Counted from the stretch's first letter, positions 17,937-27,058 are shown. The stretch is DNA of 64,000 nucleotides from Azospirillum brasilense (GCF_007827795.1 NZ_VITI01000007.1:124001-188000), one strand, 5' to 3'. A program made the numbers and translations. The notes: a model not told the origin generated them from the sequence alone.

Positions 17937-18841
17937 TCGTACGCAAGAGCGACCGGGTCCTGGTGCAGGGCATCACCGGCAAGCAGGGCACCTTCTGGAC
18001 CGAGCAGATGCAGGCCTACGGCACCACCGTGGTCGGCGGCGTGAACCCGAAGAAGGCCGGGCAGAGCCACTGCGGCGTGCCCATCTTCGCCACCGCGAAG
18101 GAGGCCATGGCGAACGGCGGCTTCAACGTGTCGGTGATGTTCATCCCGCCCGCCGCCGCCAAGGCCGCCGCCATCGACGCCATTGAGGCCGGGGCGAAGA
18201 CCGTCGTCTGCCTGACCGAGCACATCCCCGCCCACGACGTGATGGAGATGCACGCCGCGGCGGCGGAGCACGGCACCCGCATCATCGGGCCGAACACCGC
18301 CGGCATCGTGACGCCGGGGGAATGCTTCGTCGGCATCATGCCCGCCTTCAACCCGCGCGTCTTCCAGCCGGGCCGGGTCGGCGTCATCTCGCGCAGCGGC
18401 AGCCTGGGCACGCTGGTCTGCCTGAACCTCGTGCGCGGCGGCCATGGGCAGTCGGCCTTTCTCGGCATCGGCGGCGACCCGATGATCGGCACGACGACCA
18501 AGGACGCTCTGGCCGCCCTGATCGACGATCCGGGCACCGACGCCATCGCGCTGGTCGGTGAGATCGGCGGCAGCATGGAGGAGGAAGCGGCGGAGCTGGT
18601 GGCGAAGACGGACAAGCCCGTCGTCTCCTTCATCGCCGGGCGCGCCTCCCCGCCGGGCAAGAAGATGGGCCATGCCGGGGCCATCGTGACCGGCGACCGC
18701 GGCAGCTACGCCTCCAAGCGCGGCGCGCTGGAACGCGCCGGGGCCGTCGTCGTCGATGTGCCCGGCGACCTGCCGGCGGCCCTCGACGCGCTGATGGCCG
18801 AGGCCGCGAAACGGTCGGGCGCGCAGCGGCTCGCGGACTGA
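17933..18841 (+). CDS. sauQ: ADP-forming acyl-CoA ligase alpha subunit, SucD-like (candidate SauQ)
   Basis: A 302-residue SucD-type subunit. It has the CoA-binding Rossmann segment VLVQGITGKQGTFWTEQM, the GVNPKKAGQSHCGVP loop, GPNTAGIVTPGE and the phosphohistidine motif GKKMGHAGAIV with H247. Its start overlaps the beta-subunit stop (ATGA), as expected for a heteromeric enzyme. The TCA-cycle sucCD would normally sit near mdh or sucAB. The location between sauS and soeA argues for sulfoacetyl-CoA formation. Confidence 0.82.
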   Translation: MIVRKSDRVLVQGITGKQGTFWTEQMQAYGTTVVGGVNPKKAGQSHCGVPIFATAKEAMANGGFNVSVMFIPPAAAKAAAIDAIEAGAKTVVCLTEHIPAHDVMEMHAAAAEHGTRIIGPNTAGIVTPGECFVGIMPAFNPRVFQPGRVGVISRSGSLGTLVCLNLVRGGHGQSAFLGIGGDPMIGTTTKDALAALIDDPGTDAIALVGEIGGSMEEEAAELVAKTDKPVVSFIAGRASPPGKKMGHAGAIVTGDRGSYASKRGALERAGAVVVDVPGDLPAALDALMAEAAKRSGAQRLAD

Positions 18842-18885
18842 ACGAGCGGCGGCACTTTCGAAGAACGACACGGCAGCACCGCCCC

Positions 18886-18910
18886 CTCTCCCGGCCCCCC
18901 GCCGGGAGAG
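18886..18910. repeat. REP-like hairpin between sauQ and soeA
   Basis: CTCTCCCGGC and GCCGGGAGAG form a perfect 10-base stem with a C5 loop. It belongs to the same GC-rich palindrome family as 9005 and 44957. Its place in the 104-base gap inside an otherwise tight gene series could modulate transcript stability or partial termination. No U-tract follows, so classical termination is unlikely. Confidence 0.65.
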
Positions 18911-18945
18911 AACGGGGGAGGCATTCCGGAAGGGAACGGAACAGG

Positions 18946-21900
18946 ATGGCGAAGATCGACGACGTCGGCGGCCAGCGCGCACGCGGGTTCGCCTTCACCC
19001 AGGGCCGGGGGTTCCAGCGAAGCACCGGGCCGGCGGCGCCCGAGGACGCGCGCGGCTGGCTCGCCCGCTACCAGTCGCCGCGCGAGGATCTCGACCCCTC
19101 GCCGACCGTCTCCGACACGGTCAAATACACCACCTGCTACATGTGCGCCTGCCGCTGCGGCATCAAAGTGCACATCAAGGACGGCCAGCTCCGCTTCATC
19201 GAAGGGAACAAGGACCATCCGGTGAACCACGGCGTGATCTGCGCCAAGGGGTCCGCCGGCATCATGACCCAGAACTCCCCAGCCAAGCTGCGCAAGCCCC
19301 TGCTGCGCACCGGGGAGCGCGGCACCGGCGAATTCCGCGAGATCGAGTGGGACGAGGCGCTGACCATCCTGACCGAGCGCCTGTCCAAGATCCGCGACAG
19401 CGATCCCAGCAAGCTCGCCTTCTTCACCGGGCGCGACCAGAGCCAGTCGCTAACCGGCTTCTGGGCGGCGCAGTTCGGCACGCCCAACTTCGCGGCGCAT
19501 GGCGGCTTCTGCTCCGTCAACATGGCGGCGGCGGGCATGTACACGCTCGGCGGCAGCTTCTGGGAGTTCGGGGAGCCGGACTGGGACCACACCCGCTACC
19601 TTCTGCTGTTCGGGGTGGCCGAGGACCATGACAGCAACCCGATCAAGATCGGCCTGTCGAAGATGAAGGCGCGCGGCGCCAAGATCGTCTCCGTCAACCC
19701 GATCAAGACCGGCTATTCCGCCATCGCCGACGAATGGGTCGGCATCCGTCCGGGCAGCGACGGTCTCTTCGTCTTCGCCCTGATCCACGAGCTTCTGCGC
19801 GCCGACCGCATCGACGCCGAGTATCTGGTCCGCTACACCAACGCCCCCTGGCTGGTCATCCAGGCCCCCGGCGCCCCCGACGACGGCCTGTTCGCCCGCG
19901 ACGCCGACGGCGCCCCGCTGGCCTGGGACGCGGTGGAGCAGCGCGCCGTTCCGGCCACCGCCGCCGATATCCGCCCGGCGCTGGTCGGCGCCGTCACCCT
20001 GCCGGACGGGCGGCGGGCCGTGCCCTCCTTCCATCTGCTGGCCGAACGCTACCTCGACCCGCAGCACGCGCCGGAGGCGGTGGCCGAGCGCTGCGGAGTC
20101 CCCGCCGACACCATCCGCCGCATCGCCGCGGAGATGGCCCACCTCGCCTTCCAGGAGACGCTGACCATCGAGCAGCCCTGGACCGACTGGGCGGGGCGGC
20201 GCCACGAGCGGATGGTCGGGCGGCCCATCGCCATGCACGCCATGCGCGGCATCTCCGCCCATTCCAACGGCTTCCACACCTGCCGGGCCATCCACATCCT
20301 GCAGGTCCTGCTGGGCACCATCGACGTGCCGGGCGGCTGGCGCTACAAGTCGCCCTACCCCCGCCCCGCCCCGCCGGGTCCCAAGCCAGCCGGCAAGCGC
20401 GGCGAGACCGGCCCCGGCAAAGCCATCGCCGGGATGCCGCTCGGCTATCCCATGGGGCCGGAAGACCTGCTGGTCGGCGAGGACGGGGAGCCGCTGCGCA
20501 TCGACAAGGCCTTCAGCTGGGACGCGCCGCTGTCCGTGCACGGGCTGATGCACATGGTGGTCGCCAACGCCTGGGAGGGCGACCCGTACCGCGTCGACAC
20601 GCTGTTCATGTACATGGCCAACATGGCCTGGAACTCGTCGATGAACACGTCCGAGACGATGCGGATGCTGTCCGACAAGGACCCGGACAGCGGCGAGTAC
20701 CGCATCCCCTTCATCGTCTATTGCGACGCCTACGCCTCGGAGATGGTGGCCTACGCCGACCTCGTGCTGGCCGACACCACCTATCTGGAGCGGTGGGACT
20801 GCATCTCCCTGCTTGACCGCCCGATCGGCAGCGCGCATGGCCCCGGCGATTCCATCCGCCAGCCGGTGCTGACCCCCGACCGCGACGTGCGGCCCTTCCA
20901 GGACGTGCTGATCGAGCTGGGCGCCCGTCTCGGCCTGCCCGCCTTCGTGCGGGAGGACGGCAGCCCGCGCTACCCCGGCGGCTATCCCGACTACATGACC
21001 AACCACCAGCGCAAGCCCGGCATCGGCCCGCTGGCCGGCTGGCGCGGCGCCGACGGGAAGGAGGCCGGCAAGGGTGCGCCCAACCCGGACCAGCTCGACC
21101 GCTACGTCCGCAACGGCTGCTTCTGGCACTTCGAGCTGCCGCCGGAGCAGCACTATTTCAAACACGCCAACCAGGCCTATCTGGAAACCGCCACCCGCAT
21201 GGGCTTCCTCGACAAGCCGGAGCCGGTGATCCTCCAGCTCTACGTCGAGCCGCTCCAGAAATTCCGCCTCGCCGCGCGCGGGCACGGCGCGGTGGTGCCG
21301 CCCCCCGACAAGCGGCAGCGGGTGGAGACCTACTTCGACCCCCTGCCCTTCTGGTACCCGCCGCTGGAGGAGGAGGGGCTGGACGAGGGCGCCTTCCCGC
21401 TGCACGCCGTCACCCAGCGCCCGATGCCCATGTACCATTCCTGGGGATCGCAGAACGCCTGGCTGCGGCAGATCCTGGCGCGCAACAGCCTCTATATCGC
21501 CCGCCCGACGGCGGAGGCGCTCGGCCTCGCCGACGGTGACTGGGCCTGGGTGACCAGCCCGACCGGGCGCATCCGGGTGCCGGTCCGTCTGATGGACGGG
21601 GTGGAGGCCGGGACGGTGTGGACCTGGAACGCCATCGGCAAGCGCTCCGGCGCTTGGAACCTGTCCACCGACGCGCCGGAGGGGACCAAGGGCTTCCTGC
21701 TCAACCACCTGATCTCGGAGCTGCTGCCGGAGCGCGACGGCTACCGCCACGCCAACGCCGATCCGGTGACCGGACAGGCCGCCTGGTACGACCTGCGCGT
21801 CCGCGTCGAGAAGGCGCCGCCGAAGGAGCGGGCCGAGACAATGCCGCGCTTCCCCGCCCAGGTCATGCCGCCGGGCGTCGAGCCGCCGCCGGCCATCCTG

Positions 21901-21948
21901 CGCACCGGCGCAGCCTTCCGTCCCACGTCTCGGGGAGTCCGGTCATGA
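18946..21948 (+). CDS. soeA: Sulfite:quinone oxidoreductase molybdopterin subunit SoeA-like
   Basis: A 1000-residue DMSO-reductase-superfamily catalytic subunit. The N-terminal 4Fe-4S site is CYMCACRC (C-x2-C-x3-C) with the fourth cysteine in GVICAKGSAG. Mo-bisMGD motifs follow (FFTGRDQSQSLTGFWAAQFG, GGFCSVNMAAAGMYTLGG), and the C-terminal dinucleotide-binding domain begins near QRPMPMYHSWGSQNAW. No twin-arginine signal precedes the domain, so the enzyme is cytoplasmic, as known for SoeABC. It would oxidise sulfite released by Xsc to sulfate. The three-subunit order A-B-C and the sulfonate cluster support SoeA over polysulfide or tetrathionate reductases. Confidence 0.87.
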   Translation: MAKIDDVGGQRARGFAFTQGRGFQRSTGPAAPEDARGWLARYQSPREDLDPSPTVSDTVKYTTCYMCACRCGIKVHIKDGQLRFIEGNKDHPVNHGVICAKGSAGIMTQNSPAKLRKPLLRTGERGTGEFREIEWDEALTILTERLSKIRDSDPSKLAFFTGRDQSQSLTGFWAAQFGTPNFAAHGGFCSVNMAAAGMYTLGGSFWEFGEPDWDHTRYLLLFGVAEDHDSNPIKIGLSKMKARGAKIVSVNPIKTGYSAIADEWVGIRPGSDGLFVFALIHELLRADRIDAEYLVRYTNAPWLVIQAPGAPDDGLFARDADGAPLAWDAVEQRAVPATAADIRPALVGAVTLPDGRRAVPSFHLLAERYLDPQHAPEAVAERCGVPADTIRRIAAEMAHLAFQETLTIEQPWTDWAGRRHERMVGRPIAMHAMRGISAHSNGFHTCRAIHILQVLLGTIDVPGGWRYKSPYPRPAPPGPKPAGKRGETGPGKAIAGMPLGYPMGPEDLLVGEDGEPLRIDKAFSWDAPLSVHGLMHMVVANAWEGDPYRVDTLFMYMANMAWNSSMNTSETMRMLSDKDPDSGEYRIPFIVYCDAYASEMVAYADLVLADTTYLERWDCISLLDRPIGSAHGPGDSIRQPVLTPDRDVRPFQDVLIELGARLGLPAFVREDGSPRYPGGYPDYMTNHQRKPGIGPLAGWRGADGKEAGKGAPNPDQLDRYVRNGCFWHFELPPEQHYFKHANQAYLETATRMGFLDKPEPVILQLYVEPLQKFRLAARGHGAVVPPPDKRQRVETYFDPLPFWYPPLEEEGLDEGAFPLHAVTQRPMPMYHSWGSQNAWLRQILARNSLYIARPTAEALGLADGDWAWVTSPTGRIRVPVRLMDGVEAGTVWTWNAIGKRSGAWNLSTDAPEGTKGFLLNHLISELLPERDGYRHANADPVTGQAAWYDLRVRVEKAPPKERAETMPRFPAQVMPPGVEPPPAILRTGAAFRPTSRGVRS

Positions 21949-22700
21949 CGAGCCTCCCGAACCGCGAGCCCGGCGCCCCCCGGCTGGGGCTGGTCATCGA
22001 CCTCGACACCTGCGTCGGCTGCCACGCCTGCGCGGTCGCCTGCAAGCAGTGGAACGCCGGCGGCCACATGGCGCCGCTGACCGATTACGACGCCTACGGC
22101 GCCGGTCCGGACGGGGTGTGGTTCAACCGCATCCACAGCTTCGAGGCGGGCACCGGTGACAGCGGCTGCGGGTCGCGCACCACCAATTTTCCGCGCTCCT
22201 GCCTGCATTGCGAACAGCCGGCCTGCGTGACCGTCTGCCCGACCGGCGCCTCCTACAAGCGCGCCGAGGACGGCATCGTGCTGGTCAACGAGGATCTGTG
22301 CATCGGCTGCAAGCTGTGCTCCTGGGCCTGCCCCTACGGCGCGCGGGAGTTCGACCAGGACGTCGGCGTGATGAAGAAATGCACGCTGTGCATCGACCGC
22401 ATCCACAACGAGACGATCGCGGAGGCGGAGCGGGTGCCGGCCTGCGTCATGGTCTGCCCGACCTCCGCCCGGCATTTCGGCGACCTCGCCGACCCGTCCT
22501 CTGCTGTGTCGAAGCTGGTGGCGGAGCGCGGCGGCTACGACCTGATGCCGGAGCTTGGTTACGAACCGACCAACAAGTATCTGCCGCCCCGGCCCCGGCC
22601 CACCCTGGCGCTGGACGAGCGCGTCACCAAGGACAGCGCCAACGACGACCTGCCGCTCCACGGCCTGCTGAAATGGGCCGACCGCATCCTGGCGCGCTGA
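21945..22700 (+). CDS. soeB: Sulfite:quinone oxidoreductase iron-sulfur subunit SoeB-like
   Basis: A 251-residue ferredoxin-like electron-transfer subunit with four cysteine clusters: CVGCHACAVACKQWN, CLHCEQPACVTVCPTGA, CIGCKLCSWACPYGA and CTLCIDR with CVMVCPTSAR. Electrons pass from the SoeA cofactor through these centres to the membrane subunit. The ATG overlaps the soeA stop by four bases. The C-terminal tail (after residue 200) is proline-rich and resembles SoeB and DmsB tails. Nothing suggests export. Confidence 0.9.
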   Translation: MTSLPNREPGAPRLGLVIDLDTCVGCHACAVACKQWNAGGHMAPLTDYDAYGAGPDGVWFNRIHSFEAGTGDSGCGSRTTNFPRSCLHCEQPACVTVCPTGASYKRAEDGIVLVNEDLCIGCKLCSWACPYGAREFDQDVGVMKKCTLCIDRIHNETIAEAERVPACVMVCPTSARHFGDLADPSSAVSKLVAERGGYDLMPELGYEPTNKYLPPRPRPTLALDERVTKDSANDDLPLHGLLKWADRILAR

Positions 22701-22712
22701 GGGAGGGATTCC

Positions 22713-23678
22713 ATGCATCCGGCCTTCTCCATCATCTTCTTCACCAGCGCCGCGGGCGCCGGCTACGGTCTGCTCGCCCTGCTCGGCCTGCTGGCGCCCT
22801 TCGGCCTGCTGCCGGCGAGCCCGCTGTTCGGCCTCGCCGCCCTCGCCCTCGCCCTGGGGCTGGTGGTGGCCGGGCTGCTCTCCTCGCTGGCCCATCTCGG
22901 CCGTCCGGAGCGGGCGTGGCGGGCGCTGTCGCAGTGGCGCAGTTCCTGGCTGTCGCGCGAAGGCGTGGCCGCGGTCGCCACCTTCCTGCCGGCGGGCGTC
23001 TTCGCCATCGCCTGGGTCGTCCTGGCGACCGGCGCTGACGGCGGCGGGAGCGGCGTGGCGGGGGTCGCCGGCTGGATCACCGCGGCGATGGCGGCGGTCA
23101 CCGTCTATTGCACGGCGATGATCTACGCCTCGCTGAAGCCGATCCGCCAGTGGGCCAACCCCTGGGTGCCGCGCAGCTATCTGGCGCTGTCGCTGATGAC
23201 CGGGGCGTTGCTGCTGAACGCGCTGCTTGGCGTGGCGGGGCAGGCGTCGGCTTGGTCTTCCCTGCTGGCACTGGCGTCGGTGGCGCTGGCCTGGGCGGCG
23301 AAGGAAGGGCATTGGCGGCATTGCGCCACCACTCGCCCCGTCAGCACGGCGGAGACGGCGACCGGGCTGGGCCATATCGGGCGGGTCCACCTGCTCGACG
23401 CCCCGCACAGCGAGGACAACTACCTGCTCAAGGAAATGGGCTTCCGCGTCGGGCGCCGCCACGCCGTCCGCCTGCGCCTCATCACCCGCCTCGCCGCCTT
23501 CGCCCTGCCGGCGGCGCTGAGCCTCGGCGCGCTGGTCGCCGGCCCCGGCGCCCTCTCCGGCACCCTGGCGCTGCTGGCCGCCGCCGCCGCCGCTCTGGGG
23601 GTAATCGCCGAGCGTTGGCTCTTCTTCGCCGAGGCGAAGCACACCGTGACCCTCTTCTACGGCGCCGGGGAAGCCTAA
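22713..23678 (+). CDS. soeC: Sulfite:quinone oxidoreductase membrane anchor SoeC-like (DmsC family)
   Basis: A 321-residue integral membrane protein with about eight hydrophobic helices and the DmsC-family start HPAFSIIFFTSAAGAGYGLL. A conserved loop SLAHLGRPERAWRALSQWRSSWLSREG follows helix 2. It anchors SoeAB at the cytoplasmic face and passes electrons to quinone. Spacing to soeB is 12 bases. It is intact and of family length. Confidence 0.9.
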   Translation: MHPAFSIIFFTSAAGAGYGLLALLGLLAPFGLLPASPLFGLAALALALGLVVAGLLSSLAHLGRPERAWRALSQWRSSWLSREGVAAVATFLPAGVFAIAWVVLATGADGGGSGVAGVAGWITAAMAAVTVYCTAMIYASLKPIRQWANPWVPRSYLALSLMTGALLLNALLGVAGQASAWSSLLALASVALAWAAKEGHWRHCATTRPVSTAETATGLGHIGRVHLLDAPHSEDNYLLKEMGFRVGRRHAVRLRLITRLAAFALPAALSLGALVAGPGALSGTLALLAAAAAALGVIAERWLFFAEAKHTVTLFYGAGEA

Positions 23679-23715
23679 GCCCGCCGCTTTCACCCACAGC
23701 AGGAAAGGAGCAGAG

Positions 23716-24099
23716 ATGCCGCACGCAGACCAGCCGCATGGCCACGCTGATCACGGCTCCGCCCTGGCCTTCCTCATGACCCGCGCCAAGGCGATGGATG
23801 CCCGTAGCCTCTACATCTGCGGCTCGCCCTCCCGCCCCCGCGTGGGCTTCCGCTCCGGCTCCGGCGTCGTCTACGAGCCGCTGTCCGCCGGCCTCGCCGG
23901 TCGCCTGGTCGACCGCTTCGCGGTGGACGGCCACGGCCTGAGCCAAGGACTGCTCGTCTGGAGCGGGCGCCATTACCGCTGGTTCGCCATGCCGATGCCG
24001 GAGGGGGCCGACGGCTACGCCCCTCTGATCGCCGTGCACCGGCCCGCCATTTGTCCCGGCCCCGGCGAGCGGGCCATGCCGCGCGTGATCGCCGGCTGA
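23716..24099 (+). CDS. Hypothetical small protein between soeC and xsc
   Basis: A 127-residue cytoplasmic protein with a His-rich start (MPHADQPHGHADHG) and no membrane segment. I do not recognise the family. Coding use fits the neighbours (strong third-position G/C), AGGAAAGGAG precedes the ATG, and it lies 37 bases after soeC and 64 bases before xsc, so it is likely a genuine operon member. Possible roles are a maturation or assembly helper for SoeABC or an accessory to Xsc, but these are guesses from location. Confidence 0.75.
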   Translation: MPHADQPHGHADHGSALAFLMTRAKAMDARSLYICGSPSRPRVGFRSGSGVVYEPLSAGLAGRLVDRFAVDGHGLSQGLLVWSGRHYRWFAMPMPEGADGYAPLIAVHRPAICPGPGERAMPRVIAG

Positions 24100-24163
24100 T
24101 CACCCCTGCCCGCCCTCCCCCCTTCATTCCACACCACCCATCCATGAAACGAGGATGCGCACC

Positions 24164-25939
24164 ATGAAAATGACCACCGAGGAAGCGTTCGTGAAGGTCC
24201 TTCAGATGCACGGCATCCGGCACGCCTTCGGGATCATCGGATCGGCCATGATGCCGGTCTCCGACCTCTTCCCCAAGGCCGGCATCCGGTTCTGGGACTG
24301 CGCGCACGAGACCAACGCCGCCCTGATCTGCGACGGCTACAGCCGCGTCACCGGGGAGATGGCCATGGCCATCGCCCAGAACGGACCCGGCGTGACCGGC
24401 TTCGTGACCTCCATCAAGACCGCCTACTGGAACCACACGCCGATGCTGCTGGTGACGCCGCAGGCCGCCAACAAGACCATCGGCCAGGGCGGTTTCCAGG
24501 AGGTCGAGCAGATGGCCATGTTCAGGGAGATGGTCTGCTATCAGGAGGAGGTGCGCGATCCCAGCCGCATGGCCGAGGTGCTGAACCGCGTCATCGAAAA
24601 GGCGTGGCGCGGCTGCGCCCCGGCGCAGATCAACGTGCCGCGCGATTACTGGACCCAGGTGATCGACGTCGAGCTGCCGCAGATCGTCCGGCTGGAACGC
24701 TCGGCCGGCGGACGGCAGGCCATCGCCGAGGCGGCCCGCCTGCTGTCGGAGGCGAAGTTCCCGGTCATCCTCAACGGCGCCGGGGTGGTGATCGGCGGGG
24801 CCATTCCGGACAGCATCGCGCTGGCGGAGCGGCTGGACGCGCCGGTCTGCTGCGGCTACCAGCACAACGACGCCTTCCCCGGCAGCCACCCGCTGTCGGT
24901 CGGGCCGCTCGGCTACAACGGCTCCAAGGCGGCGATGGAACTGATCGCCAAGGCTGACGTCGTGCTGGCGCTCGGCACGCGGCTCAACCCCTTCTCCACC
25001 CTGCCCGGCTACGGCATCGACTATTGGCCGAAGGGCGCGCAGATCATCCAGGTGGACATCAACCCCGACCGCATCGGCCTGACCAAGAAGGTGTCGGTGG
25101 GCATCTGCGGCGACGCCAAGCAGGTGGCCCAGCAGATCCTGGCGCAGCTCGCCCCCGGCGCCGGGGACGCGGGCCGGCTGGAGCGCCGCGCGCTGATCCA
25201 CCAGACCAAGTCGGCGTGGCTTCAGCTCCTGTCCTCGCTCGATCATGAGGAGGACGATCCCGGAACGAGCTGGAACGCCGAGGCGCGCGAGCGCGAGTCC
25301 GACCGCATGTCGCCGCGTCAGGCGTGGCGGGCCATCCAGGCCGCCTTGCCGGCGGACGCCATCCTCTCCACCGACATCGGCAACAACTGCGCCATCGGCA
25401 ACGCCTACCCCACCTTCGAGGAGGGACGGAAGTATCTGGCGCCGGGCATGTTCGGCCCCTGCGGCTACGGCTTCCCGTCGATCGTCGGCGCGAAGATCGG
25501 CTGCCCGAGCACGCCGGTGGTCGGCTTCGCCGGTGACGGCGCCTTCGGCATCTCGATGAACGAGATGTCCTCCATCGGGCGCGAGGGATGGCCGGCGGTC
25601 ACCATGGTGATCTTCCGGAACTTCCAATGGGGGGCGGAGAAGCGGAACACGACGCTGTGGTACGACAACAACTTCGTCGGCACGGAGCTGAACCCCAAGC
25701 TCAGCTACGCCAAGGTGGCCGAGGGTTGCGGCCTCAAGGGCGTCACCGCGCGCACCCAGGATGAAGTGACCGCCGCCCTGCGCCAGGCGATCGAGGACCA
25801 GGGGCGGGGCATCACCACCTTCGTGGAGGTGATCCTGAACCAGGAGTTGGGCGAGCCGTTCCGCCGCGACGCCATGAAGAAGCCGGTCGCGGTCGCCGGC
25901 ATCGACCCCGCGGACATGCGCCCGCAGCAGTCCTTGTAA
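24164..25939 (+). CDS. xsc: Sulfoacetaldehyde acetyltransferase Xsc
   Basis: A 591-residue thiamine-diphosphate enzyme that converts sulfoacetaldehyde and phosphate to acetyl phosphate and sulfite. The ThDP glutamate lies in DCAHETNAALICDGYSR. The GDG motif (GFAGDGAFGISMNEM) ends in an FRN sequence, as expected for cofactor binding. Xsc-characteristic stretches NTTLWYDNNFVGTELNP and MFGPCGYGFPSIVGAKIG are present. The ATG at 24164 has GAGG 9 bases upstream; an alternative ATG at 24155 lies too close to it. It is the last gene of the sulfoacetate cluster. Confidence 0.94.
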   Translation: MKMTTEEAFVKVLQMHGIRHAFGIIGSAMMPVSDLFPKAGIRFWDCAHETNAALICDGYSRVTGEMAMAIAQNGPGVTGFVTSIKTAYWNHTPMLLVTPQAANKTIGQGGFQEVEQMAMFREMVCYQEEVRDPSRMAEVLNRVIEKAWRGCAPAQINVPRDYWTQVIDVELPQIVRLERSAGGRQAIAEAARLLSEAKFPVILNGAGVVIGGAIPDSIALAERLDAPVCCGYQHNDAFPGSHPLSVGPLGYNGSKAAMELIAKADVVLALGTRLNPFSTLPGYGIDYWPKGAQIIQVDINPDRIGLTKKVSVGICGDAKQVAQQILAQLAPGAGDAGRLERRALIHQTKSAWLQLLSSLDHEEDDPGTSWNAEARERESDRMSPRQAWRAIQAALPADAILSTDIGNNCAIGNAYPTFEEGRKYLAPGMFGPCGYGFPSIVGAKIGCPSTPVVGFAGDGAFGISMNEMSSIGREGWPAVTMVIFRNFQWGAEKRNTTLWYDNNFVGTELNPKLSYAKVAEGCGLKGVTARTQDEVTAALRQAIEDQGRGITTFVEVILNQELGEPFRRDAMKKPVAVAGIDPADMRPQQSL

Positions 25940-25994
25940 GGTTGGGTGTAGCGCCGTTCACGCGGTGCTTCTTTGTCGAGAATTGTCGGGGTTT

Positions 25995-26086
25995 TGCCCC
26001 CTCCCTAACCCTCCCCCGCTCACGCAGGGGAGGGAATTTTTTTGCCCCCTCCCCTGCGCAGCGGGGGAGGGTCGGGGTGGGGGCAA
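25995..26086. repeat. Long inverted repeat, REP-like, between xsc and parB
   Basis: The arms of roughly 38 bases (CCCTCCCCCGCTCACGCAGG on the left, its near-complement on the right) are separated by AATTTTTTT. It lies between convergent xsc and parB. The stem plus T-run could terminate xsc, and the A-run in the other orientation could serve parB. Confidence 0.7.
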
Positions 26087-26121
26087 AGCCTCCGGAAATC
26101 GACGCCTTGGGGCATTCCGCG

Positions 26122-26196
26122 TTTCGACTTCGAAAGCCCTTATAGGTTGTTTAAAACCTGAGACACAACAACCAAAAGACGCTTTCGATTTCGAAA
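26122..26196. other. Candidate centromere (parS-like palindromes) next to parB
   Basis: Two near-identical palindromes, TTTCGA-CT-TCGAAA (26122-26135) and TTTCGA-TT-TCGAAA (26183-26196), flank a third inverted repeat, AGGTT-GTTTAA-AACCT (26144-26159). The block begins 5 bases past the parB stop. AT-rich symmetrical repeats beside parB are a typical plasmid centromere layout. They do not match the chromosomal consensus TGTTTCACGTGAAACA. The assignment is by position and symmetry. Confidence 0.55.
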
Positions 26197-26200
26197 CCCT

Positions 26201-27058
26201 TCACTCCCCCAGCAGATCGTCGATGCGCATCCGCAGGTCCCGCAGCAGCTCCCGATGCTCCTTCTGCATCGCGTTGCTGACCGCGTCGATGGCCTTCAGC
26301 TCCTTCTCGATACGGTTGATCGAGCGGCCGAGCACGCGCATCGGCTCCGCCGTGCCCGGCGCCTTGGACGCCCGCGCCGCGCGCACCGACTGCACCGTCA
26401 GCCCGCCGGTGCGCGCCGACTGCCACAGCCGCCGCACCTCCCCTTCGTCGCCGACGAAGGCCAGCTCGACCAGGGCGGAACGGGACACCGCGTCGGGGTT
26501 CTCCCGGTACTCGCGGAGGATGTCGATGGGCAGGTCCAGCACCTTCAGCCGCTTCGACACCTCGGCCTCCGAACAGCCGAGCACCGCGGCGACCTCCGCC
26601 TGGGCGTAGCCGTGGCTGTCGATGAGCTGGCTCAGGCCGCGGGCCAGATCGATGGCGTCCAGGTCCACGCGCTGGACATTCTCGATCAGCGCGATCTCTT
26701 CTGCCTTGCCCTTGGTGATGATGGCGGCGATGGTCGGGCGGCCGAGCATCTGGTGGGCGCGCAGGCGGCGCTCCCCGGCCACGAGGCGGTAGACGCCCTT
26801 CTCCGCCGTCTCCTGCACCAGCACCGGCTGCTGAAGCCCGTGCCGCTCGATGGAAGCGGCCAGCGAGGCGAGCGCGGTCTCGTCGAAGACGGTGCGCGGC
26901 TGGTTGGGGTCGGTGCGGATGGCGGCGACGTCGGCCTCGATCAGCCGGGGCAGGGCACCGGTCAGCCCGAACAGCCGGTCGGTCTCCGGGGCCGGGGCGG
27001 TGCTCTTCGCTTGCAGGACCGTGGCGGCGGTCTGGCGGGTCAGCTTCTTAGGCGGCAT
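26201..27058 (-). CDS. parB: Plasmid partition protein ParB
   Basis: A 285-residue ParB/RepB-type protein. The N-terminal ParB/sulfiredoxin CTP-binding fold has PNQPRTVFDE, HGLQQPVLVQ and the box VAGERRLRAHQMLG (about residues 85-105). A helix-turn-helix follows (YAQAEVAAVLGCSEAEVSKRLKVLDLP, about 150-180), then a C-terminal coiled dimer region. It loads on centromere sites and stimulates ParA. It overlaps parA by 11 bases, so the two form one operon with parA first. The candidate parS palindromes lie directly downstream. Confidence 0.93.
   Translation of the reverse strand: MPPKKLTRQTAATVLQAKSTAPAPETDRLFGLTGALPRLIEADVAAIRTDPNQPRTVFDETALASLAASIERHGLQQPVLVQETAEKGVYRLVAGERRLRAHQMLGRPTIAAIITKGKAEEIALIENVQRVDLDAIDLARGLSQLIDSHGYAQAEVAAVLGCSEAEVSKRLKVLDLPIDILREYRENPDAVSRSALVELAFVGDEGEVRRLWQSARTGGLTVQSVRAARASKAPGTAEPMRVLGRSINRIEKELKAIDAVSNAMQKEHRELLRDLRMRIDDLLGE

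Noticed and set aside
19450..21750. A 766-codon minus-strand frame opposite soeA
   Set aside because: Shadow frame. soeA has clear molybdopterin and 4Fe-4S motifs and operon context.
26122..26196. Reading the parB-proximal palindromes as transcription terminators
   Set aside because: They are AT-rich, near-identical, lack a U-tract, and are spaced like binding sites. The REP element at 25995-26086 is the better terminator candidate.
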